Part shown: in pieces, positions 6,345-12,681 of the stretch
Layout of the letters: each line of letters opens with the position of its first letter
Numbering within the stretch: the first letter of the stretch is position 1
DNA from: Actinomycetes bacterium
GTDB lineage: Bacteria > Actinomycetota > Actinomycetes > Actinomycetales > Microbacteriaceae
DNA length: 24,170 nt
Assembly: GCA_023457615.1 (NCBI GenBank)
Contig: JAEWKY010000177.1
Location: forward strand, 1 to 24,170
Direction: 5' to 3'
Position numbers and translations under genes: made by a program
The notes under the pieces: generated by a model
Database searches by the model: none
What the model saw: the letters and a program-made list of their open reading frames with translations, nothing else
What the model was told of the DNA's origin: nothing

Positions 6345-7660
6345 TACGACGCGACCCGCTCGACCGTCGTCGTCGCGCCCCACCGCGCCGGCCAGCGTCC
6401 GAGCAGCAGGATCGCGACGCCGAGGCACGCCGCCCCCGCGATCGCGAGGCCGAGGCCGAGGAAGTACTCGATCACGAGGAACGTCGGCGCGAACGTGAGC
6501 GCCGCGGCGACGACCACGACCCAGATGGGCGGCGTCGGCCCCGCCTCGATCGGCTGCTCCCAGCGGCCGACGACCAGCGAGAGCGCGAAGAGCACGCCGA
6601 GCACGAGCACGTAGACGAGGATGCGCGACCACCACCACGTGGGCGACGCGGGCTCGGGGCTCGCCCCGGGGATGAGCAGCCCCACCCCGGCGAGGACGAT
6701 GATCACCGGCAGGTGCCACAGGTAGATCGTCATGAGCCGCGTGCCGACGAGGAAGACGGCCGCGCGGGCCGCATGCGTCGACATGAGTCTCGCGAGCGCG
6801 GGCCGCAGCAGCCGGAGCGTGCACGCCTGAGCGAGGCCGAGCAGCACGAGCGGCAGCGTCGGAGGGTTGAGCATGTCGAGCAGGTCGGTGTTGTACGGGC
6901 CGATGAAGGTCAGCGCGGCGAGGACGGCGTAGCACGCGACGACGATCGCCCCGAGCTGCCACCACCGGCGGCGGGCGAACCATCCGTCGGCGTACCAGAA
7001 GCCGAGCTGCTGCACGAGCAGCCAGACGAACACCATGTTGAGATAGCCCAGCTGCGTCACGTCGAGGCCGAAGCGGGCGGCATCCACGAGCACCGCGCCG
7101 AGGAGGAGCACCCCGAGCGTGGGCCACGCGGCCCGCTCGTGCAGGCGCACCATGACGGGCACGAGGGTCTGGCAGAGCGTGTAGGCGGCGATGAACCACA
7201 GCGGGGAGCCGGCGCCGATCACGACGGTCGCGACGAGCTCCGGGGCGATCGCGAGCAGCGTCGCCCCGCCGATGACGACGACGTAGAAGAGGAAGAGCGG
7301 CAGCGCGGGCTGGGCGAGCCGCAGCACCCGGGTCTTCACGTAGTCGGCCGCCGTGCCGCCGCGGCGCACGGTCGAGCGCCACGCCGTGATGCTCGCGAAG
7401 CCGCCGACGACGAAGAACAGCGGCATGATCTGGCCGATCCACGTCGCCGCGTCGAACCAGCTCTGCTCCTCGAGGGGACGCGAGATGACCAGGCCGCCCT
7501 CGGCATCCCGGCCCACGCCGATGAAGAGGAGATGGATGACGACGACGAGCAGCACGCAGAAGACGCGCGCGAGGTCGAGGGTCAGGTCGCGCTTCGAGAG
7601 ATCGAGCGACGACACCGCCGACGTGTCGCGGGGGATCGTCGAGGGTGTCCGCTTCGCCAC
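6344..7660 (-). CDS. Acyltransferase 3 family membrane protein
   Basis: Integral membrane acyltransferase, 438 aa, about ten hydrophobic segments. The N-terminal block LTLDLARVFCVLLVVVIHLLF carries the family's Arg32 and putative catalytic His43, followed by IMPLFFVVGGFASITAWRS and VLRLAQPALPLFLFY, typical of acyltransferase 3 (OafA/NolL-like) proteins that O-acylate polysaccharides, peptidoglycan or lipids. No SGNH domain is fused to it. The acceptor cannot be deduced. GTG start at 7660 with TAGAGT 6 nt upstream. Its stop overlaps the last copy of the GACTTC repeat tract. Confidence 0.9.
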   Translation of the reverse strand: MAKRTPSTIPRDTSAVSSLDLSKRDLTLDLARVFCVLLVVVIHLLFIGVGRDAEGGLVISRPLEEQSWFDAATWIGQIMPLFFVVGGFASITAWRSTVRRGGTAADYVKTRVLRLAQPALPLFLFYVVVIGGATLLAIAPELVATVVIGAGSPLWFIAAYTLCQTLVPVMVRLHERAAWPTLGVLLLGAVLVDAARFGLDVTQLGYLNMVFVWLLVQQLGFWYADGWFARRRWWQLGAIVVACYAVLAALTFIGPYNTDLLDMLNPPTLPLVLLGLAQACTLRLLRPALARLMSTHAARAAVFLVGTRLMTIYLWHLPVIIVLAGVGLLIPGASPEPASPTWWWSRILVYVLVLGVLFALSLVVGRWEQPIEAGPTPPIWVVVVAAALTFAPTFLVIEYFLGLGLAIAGAACLGVAILLLGRWPARWGATTTVERVAS

Positions 7661-7666
7661 CGCCCC

Positions 7667-7672
7667 ACTCTA
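7667..7672 (-). promoter_or_regulatory. -10 element of the acyltransferase gene
   Basis: TAGAGT on the minus strand, 6 nt from the GTG at 7660; predicts leaderless transcription and supports that start. Confidence 0.55.
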
Positions 7673-7686
7673 GGGGCGGGGAGCGC

Positions 7687-7872
7687 TCAGGCCGCGAGCA
7701 CGATGCGCGCGGCGTCCATGATGTCGCGCGACTGCCCGACCTCGACCGAGGTGTTGTAGACGGCACCGCGCAGGCTCACGAACACGGGCCCGGCCTCGAC
7801 GACGTAGCCGGCGACCTCGCCGTCGGCCGCGACCCGGTAGACACCGTCGATCGCGGTGGTCACTTCCATCAT
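7687..7872 (-). CDS. Hypothetical protein (61 aa)
   Basis: Small soluble protein, MMEVTTAIDGVYRVAADG... ending DIMDAARIVLAA, with a strand-rich middle (VAGYVVEAGPVFVSLRG) and a C-terminal helix. No family recognised. I start it at the ATG at 7872 because GGAGGG lies 7 nt upstream (minus strand); the next codon is also ATG. The frame is open to a GTG at 7920, which would add 16 residues with no ribosome-binding site. It has good actinobacterial codon bias and lies 15 nt before the -10 of the downstream acyltransferase. Confidence 0.65.
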   Translation of the reverse strand: MMEVTTAIDGVYRVAADGEVAGYVVEAGPVFVSLRGAVYNTSVEVGQSRDIMDAARIVLAA

Positions 7873-7944
7873 CTCGGCGCCCTCCATCGTCGTCGCTTCG
7901 GGCTGAGTCCATGACAGCACCCGACGATCGACGCCACCAAGGTC

Positions 7945-7972
7945 TTGACCGGGAGTTCATCGAGACTTAAGC
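7945..7972 (+). promoter_or_regulatory. Putative promoter of the M23 peptidase gene
   Basis: TTGACC at 7945-7950 resembles a -35 box; TTAAGC at 7967-7972, 16 nt further, is the best -10 candidate. The start would be near 7979, leaving an untranslated leader of about 120 nt, unusual in this window. Confidence 0.35.
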
Positions 7973-8014
7973 GTTCTGCGGGGATGACCAGGCTTCTGCC
8001 AGGACCTGTCCAGA

Positions 8015-8072
8015 CACCCGGGTGAACATGGAACACGGCCGTCGCGCCATCCGTCATCCATTCCGGGATGGC
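8015..8072 (+). promoter_or_regulatory. Structured leader of the M23 peptidase gene
   Basis: The leader holds a 10-bp palindrome CACCCGGGTG (8015-8024) and a stem of GCCATCC (8046-8052) with GGATGGC (8066-8072) around a 13-nt loop. Actinobacterial wall-hydrolase genes often carry a c-di-AMP riboswitch, but its conserved blocks are not evident here. No strong Shine-Dalgarno sequence precedes the ATG at 8099. Confidence 0.3.
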
Positions 8073-8098
8073 CCCGACCGAAAGTCTCCTCTCCCCTC

Positions 8099-8740
8099 AT
8101 GCAGGTCTTCTTCCGCCGCGCTCTCGCGGTGACCGCAGCCGGCGCATGCCTGGCCGCGGCCGGCACCCTCGGTGTCCCCGCCGCCGTCGCCGCCATCAAC
8201 CAGGCGAATCTCGACGCCCACGCCCAGTCGTTCGAGGTCTCCTCGACCTGGGCCTCCGCCGTCGAGGCGCTCGAGCCCGCTCGCGACGGCTTCTCCGTCA
8301 CCGAGTTCACCCTCGTGCAGTGGCCGCTCCTCGAGGGCACGACGGTCTCGTCGTTCTTCGGCTTCCGCTCGTGCGAGGGCTGCTCGTCGATGCACTCCGG
8401 AATCGACTTCACCCCCGGTGCGGGCGTGCCGATCGAGGCGATCGCCGACGGCGTCGTCGTCGGCTCGTCGGTCGCCGACGGCTCGTGGGGAACCCACGTC
8501 ACGATCGAGCACGTCGTCGACGGTGTCGTGTTCCGCAGCTCGTACGCCCACATGCAGTCGGGCTCGATGCCGTTCTCGCTCGGCGACACCGTGCAGCGCG
8601 GCGACGTCGTCGGCCTCGTCGGCAACACCGGCCAGAGCATGGGCGCCCACCTGCACTTCACGATCCAGACGGAGTCGGGCACGTTCATCAACCCGCTGCC
8701 GTGGCTCACGGAGCACGTCAACATCTCCCACGCGGAGTGA
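8099..8740 (+). CDS. Secreted M23 family metallopeptidase
   Basis: Exported LytM-like peptidoglycan endopeptidase, 213 aa. A Sec signal peptide covers residues 1-32 (basic MQVFFRR, a hydrophobic core, AVAA cleavage region). The catalytic M23 domain spans about 80-200 with the first zinc motif H99-x3-D103 (HSGIDF), H151 in the SSYAHM block and H184-x-H186 (HLHF) near the end; all expected ligands are present, so it should be active. Such enzymes cut peptide cross-links during growth and division. There is no LysM or SH3 wall-binding domain, so it is a minimal secreted enzyme. The long leader suggests post-transcriptional control. Confidence 0.93.
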   Translation: MQVFFRRALAVTAAGACLAAAGTLGVPAAVAAINQANLDAHAQSFEVSSTWASAVEALEPARDGFSVTEFTLVQWPLLEGTTVSSFFGFRSCEGCSSMHSGIDFTPGAGVPIEAIADGVVVGSSVADGSWGTHVTIEHVVDGVVFRSSYAHMQSGSMPFSLGDTVQRGDVVGLVGNTGQSMGAHLHFTIQTESGTFINPLPWLTEHVNISHAE

Positions 8741-8787
8741 TGCGCGCGGCCGCCGGGGAGCGCCGCGGGACGCGTCGCCCGACGCCG

Positions 8788-8793
8788 TAGCCT
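8788..8793 (+). promoter_or_regulatory. -10 element of the GNAT gene
   Basis: TAGCCT followed by 6 nt and the GTG at 8800; predicts leaderless transcription. Confidence 0.55.
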
Positions 8794-8799
8794 GGGCCG

Positions 8800-9312
8800 G
8801 TGCCCGTCGAGCTGCGCCCGTACACCTCCGCCGACCTCCCGGCTCTCGTCGCGATCAACGACGCCGCGTTCCCCGCGGTGCCGATCACGCCGCCGGAGGA
8901 GCTCGCCGAGCTCGTGGCGATGAGCCGGCTGACGCTCGTCGCCGACGACGGCGAGCCCGCGGGCTTCGTGATCGCCCTCGCCCCCGGACGCGCGTACGCG
9001 AGCGAGAACTACGCGTGGTTCAGCGCGCGGTCGACCGACTTCCTCTACGTCGACCGCATCGTGCTCGCCGCGCGACTGCAGGGGCGGGGCGTCGGGCCGC
9101 GGCTCTATGCGGCCGTCGACGAGGCGGCGCGGGCGGAAGGCGCCTCCGAGGTCACGTGCGAGGTGAACGTGCGCCCGGCGAACCCCGGATCGCTCGCGTT
9201 CCACGCGCGGCTGGGCTTCGTCGAGGTCGGTCGGCAGCAGACGAAGGGCGGCACCACGGAGGTCGCGCTCCTCGCCCGTTCCGTGGGTCAGCCCCCGCTC
9301 GCGCCTTCGTGA
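8800..9312 (+). CDS. GNAT family N-acetyltransferase
   Basis: Acetyl-CoA-dependent acetyltransferase, 170 aa. The fold is readable as an N-terminal ELRPYTSADLPALVAINDAAFP, the CoA-binding motif A (VDRIVLAARLQGRGVGPRLYAAVDEAARAEG, with the Q-G-R-G-V-G loop) at about 86-116, and motif B (CEVNVRPANPGSLAFHARLGFVEVG) at about 121-145. Substrate unknown. GTG start supported by TAGCCT 6 nt upstream. It lies 19 nt before the glycosyltransferase gene, which has its own -10, so the two need not be co-regulated. Confidence 0.9.
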   Translation: MPVELRPYTSADLPALVAINDAAFPAVPITPPEELAELVAMSRLTLVADDGEPAGFVIALAPGRAYASENYAWFSARSTDFLYVDRIVLAARLQGRGVGPRLYAAVDEAARAEGASEVTCEVNVRPANPGSLAFHARLGFVEVGRQQTKGGTTEVALLARSVGQPPLAPS

Positions 9313-9319
9313 CCCGGGG

Positions 9320-9325
9320 TAGGGT
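9320..9325 (+). promoter_or_regulatory. -10 element of the glycosyltransferase gene
   Basis: TAGGGT followed by 6 nt and the ATG at 9332; predicts leaderless transcription. Confidence 0.6.
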
Positions 9326-9331
9326 GGCGCC

Positions 9332-10171
9332 ATGACCGGTGGGCCGACCGTCTCGATCGTGATCCCGGCGTACAACGAGGAGCGCACGATCCGCACGTGC
9401 GTCGTCGCGGCGCTCGAGCAGACCGTCGCGGCGCACGAGATCGTCGTCGTCAACAACCGCTCGACCGACAAGACCGCGGCGATGCTCGACGCGCTCACCA
9501 CCGAGTTCCCGGAGGCGCCGCTCGTCGTCGTCGAGGAGGAGCGGCAGGGCATCATCCCGGCCCGCAACCGCGGGTTCGAGGTCGCGACGGGCGAGGTGCT
9601 CGGACGCATCGACGCCGACTCGATCCTCGAGCCCGAGTGGGTCGAGGCCGTGCAGAAGACGTTCGCCGACGCGACCGTCGCGGCCGCCACGGGCCCGGTG
9701 ATCTACTACGACATGCCGCTGCGCCGCTGGGGCGCCCGGGCCGACGATCAGCTGCGCAAGGCGATGCTCAAGCTCACCCGCGACTACCACTTCCTGCTCG
9801 GCTGCAACATGGCCGTGCGCAAGACGGCGTGGGAGGACATCCGCGACTCCGTCTGCGCCGACGAGGCCGACGAGATGCACGAGGACCTCGACCTCTCCAT
9901 CCACCTCTTCGAGCGCGGTCACAAGGTCGCCTACAGCTCCGAGATCGTCTCCGGGATGTCGGCCCGCCGCCTCGACTCGAACCCCAAGGCGTACTACCGC
10001 TACGTGGGCCGGTGGGAGCGCACCTACGACAACCACCGCATCCTGAACCCCGCCCTGCGCGCCCCGATGGTCGTCTTCTCGGCGATCTACCCCCTCGGCA
10101 AGATGCTCCGCAAGCAGCACCTGAAGACCCTGAAAGACGGAGGTATCGGGCCTTCGGCTTGGGCGGGGTAG
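9332..10171 (+). CDS. Glycosyltransferase family 2 protein
   Basis: GT-A fold glycosyltransferase, 279 aa. The nucleotide-sugar site begins with VSIVIPAYNEERTI (residues 7-20), the metal-binding D-x-D is DAD at 94-96 (GRIDADS), and the acceptor-side GCNMAVRKTAWEDI is followed by EMHEDLDLS, whose ED pair fits the catalytic base of GT2 enzymes. No transmembrane helix, so cytoplasmic or peripheral. It probably transfers a sugar to a lipid or polysaccharide, but no other glycan gene is next to it, so the product cannot be named. A repeat tract lies 26 nt after the stop. Confidence 0.92.
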   Translation: MTGGPTVSIVIPAYNEERTIRTCVVAALEQTVAAHEIVVVNNRSTDKTAAMLDALTTEFPEAPLVVVEEERQGIIPARNRGFEVATGEVLGRIDADSILEPEWVEAVQKTFADATVAAATGPVIYYDMPLRRWGARADDQLRKAMLKLTRDYHFLLGCNMAVRKTAWEDIRDSVCADEADEMHEDLDLSIHLFERGHKVAYSSEIVSGMSARRLDSNPKAYYRYVGRWERTYDNHRILNPALRAPMVVFSAIYPLGKMLRKQHLKTLKDGGIGPSAWAG

Positions 10172-10196
10172 CCCTCCCTTTACGCTCCCGTTTGTT

Positions 10197-10245
10197 GCAC
10201 GCGCGTGCGAACTCCGGGGCGCGACTGCAACTCCCGGGCGCGCAA
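10197..10245. repeat. Palindrome plus two 20-nt repeats between convergent genes
   Basis: A perfect 12-bp palindrome GCACGCGCGTGC (10197-10208) runs into two imperfect tandem units of 20 nt (10206-10225 and 10226-10245) sharing TGC, AACTCC, GGG and CGCG. The tract lies between the stops of the glycosyltransferase (10171) and the 55-aa membrane protein (10254) and fills most of that gap. Confidence 0.6.
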
Positions 10246-10253
10246 GCAGCCCG

Positions 10254-10421
10254 TCAGACGCCCGCGCCGAACCGCTCGAGGAAGATCGCGAACACGACCA
10301 CCGCGGCGACGACGAGCAGCAGGATGCCGACCACGGCACCCGTGAACACGAGACCCCGCACGTGGGCGCGCTGCTGCGCGGGCGTGCGCGGCTGCGACCG
10401 GAACAGCTCCCTGAGTCCCAC
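10254..10421 (-). CDS. Small single-pass membrane protein (55 aa)
   Basis: Reading the minus strand from the GTG at 10421 gives a 55-aa protein: a basic N-terminus (MGLRELFRSQPRTPAQQRAHVRG), one strongly hydrophobic helix at about residues 24-48 (VFTGAVVGILLLVVAAVVVFAIF) and a short tail LERFGAGV. This is the topology of a type II or tail-type small membrane protein; no family recognised. The GTG is 8 nt from a TAGCGT hexamer. An overlapping 83-codon frame starting at 10431 has Arg/Ala-rich, non-protein-like composition, so this shorter frame is preferred. It follows the Nudix gene on the same strand. Confidence 0.7.
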   Translation of the reverse strand: MGLRELFRSQPRTPAQQRAHVRGLVFTGAVVGILLLVVAAVVVFAIFLERFGAGV

Positions 10422-10429
10422 GGGACGCC

Positions 10430-10435
10430 ACGCTA
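10430..10435 (-). promoter_or_regulatory. -10 element of the 55-aa membrane protein
   Basis: TAGCGT on the minus strand, 8 nt from the GTG at 10421. It would give a leader of one or two nt and supports that start. Confidence 0.4.
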
Positions 10436-10459
10436 GCGGCGCGCGAGCATTCGCCGCCG

Positions 10460-10473
10460 CCCCGTATTCGGGG
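10460..10473. terminator. Short hairpin after the Nudix gene
   Basis: CCCCG and CGGGG arms with a 4-nt loop, 24 nt beyond the Nudix stop. There is no T-tract, so only a candidate terminator or RNA 3'-end stabiliser. Confidence 0.3.
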
Positions 10474-10496
10474 TTCAGCCGTCGCTCAGCCCATAC

Positions 10497-10961
10497 TCAG
10501 AGCTCGCGTTGGGCCGCGTCGGCGAGCACTCTGTCGACCCACTCGTCCCTCGGAAGATCGCGGATCTCGGCGGGGGTGCGCCACTCCACCGCCAGGATCT
10601 CGGATGTCTCGAGCCGGAGAGGGGATTCGGGGAGCGTGCACGCGAAGGCGACGGTGACACAGCCGACTCGATCGCGGTCGGGGTAGGTCGCCTCGAGGAG
10701 GGTGCCGCCGTACGCTCCCACGATGCCGCGGACCTCCGGTCGCACGCCGAGTTCCTCCTGCACCTCTCGGGTCACGGCGTCGCGCGGGTCTTCGCCCGGC
10801 TCGACCCGGCCTCCGACCAGACTCCACCTCGACCATTGCGGCCCGCGGACCACCAGGAACTCGTCTCCTCGGCGGATCACCGCGGTCACGCCCGGGAGCA
10901 GGAGGTAGTCGTGTCCGATCCGCTGCCGGAGGGCGGCGACGTACTCGGATGCGGCCCTCAG
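10497..10961 (-). CDS. Nudix hydrolase (probable CTG start)
   Basis: About 154 aa. A complete Nudix box lies at residues 51-73: G-x5-E-x7-REVQEELGV, all metal-binding glutamates present, so an active pyrophosphohydrolase on a nucleoside diphosphate derivative is expected; substrate unknown. The preceding stretch SEYVAALRQRIGHDYLLLPGVTAVI looks like genuine Nudix N-terminal sequence, yet no in-frame ATG, GTG or TTG exists between it and the end of the upstream gene. The only codon in the right place is CTG at 10961, overlapping the upstream TGA as CTGA, like the ATGA/GTGA overlaps elsewhere here. The next standard start is a GTG at 10889, which would remove 24 conserved-looking residues. Confidence 0.85.
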   Translation of the reverse strand: MRAASEYVAALRQRIGHDYLLLPGVTAVIRRGDEFLVVRGPQWSRWSLVGGRVEPGEDPRDAVTREVQEELGVRPEVRGIVGAYGGTLLEATYPDRDRVGCVTVAFACTLPESPLRLETSEILAVEWRTPAEIRDLPRDEWVDRVLADAAQREL

Positions 10962-11467
10962 AACTTGCGGGTGAACGGGAGCGGCTTGCGCATCCGGATG
11001 AGCAGCAGCAGGGGGATGATCACGTACGGCAGGTTGAACGCGAGGAACTTCGCCGGGTTCTGGGTCTGGAACTCCGCCTCGCCGAAGAACTCGACCCCGA
11101 AGACGATGATGCCCGTGATCGAGGCGATCATCGTCGCGTAGATCACCGCGGGGAGCTGGATCCAGTTCCACCCCCGCAGAAGCGCCGGCACGAGCACGAG
11201 GTAGAACGCGAGGTACACGAACGCCGAGAGCCCGGTGACGATGCGCATCCACACGGGCGGGTTCATGAAGAGCGGATCGGCGTCGTGGGCGTACCAGTGG
11301 TTCGAGTCGACGAGGAAGGTGCCGTTCGGCTGGGTGAAGTCGACGCCGAGCGTCGGCAGCATGTCGGCGATGCACGACGTCACGATGAAGATCGTGAACA
11401 TCACCGCGAAGAAGACGTCGATCGGGCGGCGACGCAGGGGCAGGTTCGAGACGACGGTGTCACTCAC
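10958..11467 (-). CDS. EXPERA/emopamil-binding-like membrane protein
   Basis: 169 aa with four hydrophobic segments at about residues 17-37, 73-95, 103-125 and 143-158. The pattern DVFFAVMFTIFIVTSCIAD ... DPLFMNPPVWMR ... PAKFLAFNLPYVIIPLLLLIRM matches the EXPERA family (EBP, TM6SF2, TMEM97/sigma-2 receptor), best the TMEM97-like branch. Eukaryotic members bind or isomerise sterols; the role of bacterial ones is unknown. Family call from recognised pattern only, so moderate. GTG start with TAGGCT 6 nt upstream. Its stop overlaps the putative CTG start of the Nudix gene, suggesting coupled translation. Confidence 0.72.
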   Translation of the reverse strand: MSDTVVSNLPLRRRPIDVFFAVMFTIFIVTSCIADMLPTLGVDFTQPNGTFLVDSNHWYAHDADPLFMNPPVWMRIVTGLSAFVYLAFYLVLVPALLRGWNWIQLPAVIYATMIASITGIIVFGVEFFGEAEFQTQNPAKFLAFNLPYVIIPLLLLIRMRKPLPFTRKF

Positions 11468-11473
11468 GCGGGC

Positions 11474-11479
11474 AGCCTA
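11474..11479 (-). promoter_or_regulatory. -10 element of the EXPERA-Nudix operon
   Basis: TAGGCT on the minus strand, 6 nt from the GTG at 11467. It mirrors the TAGGCT at 11492-11497 on the plus strand, so the two divergent promoters lie back to back. Confidence 0.6.
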
Positions 11480-11491
11480 GCGCCGGAGGGG

Positions 11492-11497
11492 TAGGCT
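11492..11497 (+). promoter_or_regulatory. -10 element of the thiBPQ operon
   Basis: TAGGCT; transcription would start near 11504, just before the TPP aptamer, so this operon has a 5' leader of about 146 nt. Confidence 0.55.
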
Positions 11498-11504
11498 CGA
11501 CGCG

Positions 11505-11592
11505 AACACGGGAGTCCGGTATGCCGGGCTGAGAGGAAGCGACCAAAGCTTCGACCGTCGAACCTGATCCGGATCATGCCGGCGCAGGGAGG
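11505..11592 (+). ncRNA. TPP (THI-box) riboswitch
   Basis: The conserved aptamer blocks appear in order: GGGAGTCC, then GCTGAGAGG (11528-11536), a variable P3a-like arm, CCTGATCCGGATCATGCC (about 11563-11580) and GCGCAGGGA (11582-11590). These are the thiamine pyrophosphate-binding core sequences. It lies directly upstream of thiBPQ, so binding of TPP should shut off thiamine uptake. The likely expression platform is the hairpin at 11617-11645. Exact 5' and 3' limits are estimated. Confidence 0.95.
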
Positions 11593-11616
11593 CATTCTCA
11601 GGACGAACAGTCCGCC

Positions 11617-11645
11617 CGTGCCCCTTCACCGATCGAAAGGGCACG
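11617..11645 (+). promoter_or_regulatory. Hairpin pairing with the thiB ribosome-binding site
   Basis: Arms CGTGCCCCTTC (11617-11627) and GAAAGGGCACG (11635-11645) form 10 of 11 pairs around a 7-nt loop. The 3' arm contains GAAAGG (11635-11640), the only Shine-Dalgarno-like sequence before the GTG at 11650. Formation of this stem would block ribosome binding, consistent with a translational OFF switch; there is no T-tract for termination. Confidence 0.6.
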
Positions 11646-11649
11646 TCCA

Positions 11650-12681
11650 GTGCAACGCTCCATCACCCTCGCGGCAGCCGCCGCATCCCTCGCCCTGCTC
11701 GTCGGCTGCACCGCGCCGGCCGACCAGCCCACGACCCTCGTGCTCGTCACGCACGACTCGTTCGCGCTGAGCGAGGGCACCCTCGAGCAGTTCACCGACG
11801 AGACCGGCATCCGCGTCGAGGTGCAGTCCGGCGGCGACGCGGGCGAGCTCGTCAACAAGCTCGTGCTCACCGCCGACTCCCCGCTCGGCGACGTCGTCTT
11901 CGGCATCGACAACACCTTCGCCTCGCGCGCGGTCGGCAACGGCGTGCTCGAGGAGTACGTGTCGGGCGACCTCACCGACGCCGAGGCCGCGTACCTGCTA
12001 CCGGTGGGCTCGGGCGGCGAGTTCCTCACGCCCATCGACTCGGGCGACGTGTGCGTGAACGTCGACCACGCGTGGTTCGAGGAGGCCGGCATCCCGGAGC
12101 CCGCGACGCTCGACGACCTGATCGACCCGACCTACGAGGGCATGCTCGTCGTGGAGGCGGCGAACTCGAGCTCGCCCGGGCTCGCGTTCCTGCTCGCGAC
12201 GATCGCCGCCTACGGCGAGGACGGCTGGCACGACTACTGGTCGGCGCTCGTCGACAACCAGGTGAAGGTCGTCGCGTCGTGGAGCGACGCCTACTACGTC
12301 GACTTCACGGGAGCGGCCGAGGACGGCGATCGTCCGCTCGTCGTGTCCTACGCGTCGTCGCCTCCCGTGACGGAGCCCCCGGGGTCCACCGGCGTGCTGC
12401 TCGACACGTGCTTCCGCCAGACGGAGTACGCGGGCGTGATCGCGGGCACCGCGCACCCCGCCGAGGCGCGGCAGCTCGTCGACTTCCTGTTCTCGCCCGT
12501 CGTGCAGAACGACATCCCCGAGAACATGTACGTCTTCCCGGTGAACGCCCGGGCGGAGCTGCCCGCGGCATGGGCCGAGTACGCCGAGACCGCCGAGGAC
12601 CCGTTCGAGCTCGACCCGGCCGAGATCGATGCGCACCGCGAGGCGTGGATCGCGGCCTGGGCGGCGATCGCGACCCCGTGA
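11650..12681 (+). CDS. thiB: Thiamine ABC transporter substrate-binding lipoprotein
   Basis: Extracytoplasmic thiamine/TPP-binding protein, 343 aa. A lipoprotein signal peptide ends in the lipobox LVGC with Cys20, so it is membrane-anchored. The mature part is a type II periplasmic-binding fold: TTLVLVTHDSFALSEGTLEQFTDETGIRVEV at the start and VVQNDIPENMYVFPVNARAELP near the end, as in ThiB. GTG start, 10 nt after GAAAGG. First gene of a riboswitch-controlled operon; its TGA overlaps the GTG of thiP by 4 nt. Assignment to thiamine rests on the riboswitch plus family features. Confidence 0.93.
   Translation: MQRSITLAAAAASLALLVGCTAPADQPTTLVLVTHDSFALSEGTLEQFTDETGIRVEVQSGGDAGELVNKLVLTADSPLGDVVFGIDNTFASRAVGNGVLEEYVSGDLTDAEAAYLLPVGSGGEFLTPIDSGDVCVNVDHAWFEEAGIPEPATLDDLIDPTYEGMLVVEAANSSSPGLAFLLATIAAYGEDGWHDYWSALVDNQVKVVASWSDAYYVDFTGAAEDGDRPLVVSYASSPPVTEPPGSTGVLLDTCFRQTEYAGVIAGTAHPAEARQLVDFLFSPVVQNDIPENMYVFPVNARAELPAAWAEYAETAEDPFELDPAEIDAHREAWIAAWAAIATP

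Noticed and set aside
7945..8098. c-di-AMP (ydaO-type) riboswitch upstream of the M23 peptidase
   Set aside because: Context fits and GGGTGAA plus CCGTCA fragments occur, but the remaining conserved blocks, including the GCTAACC-type segment, are absent, so I only report a structured leader.
10180..10431. 83-aa minus-strand protein starting at 10431
   Set aside because: Arg/Ala-rich without hydrophobic pattern and running through the repeat tract; the overlapping 55-aa frame from 10421 has clear membrane-protein character.
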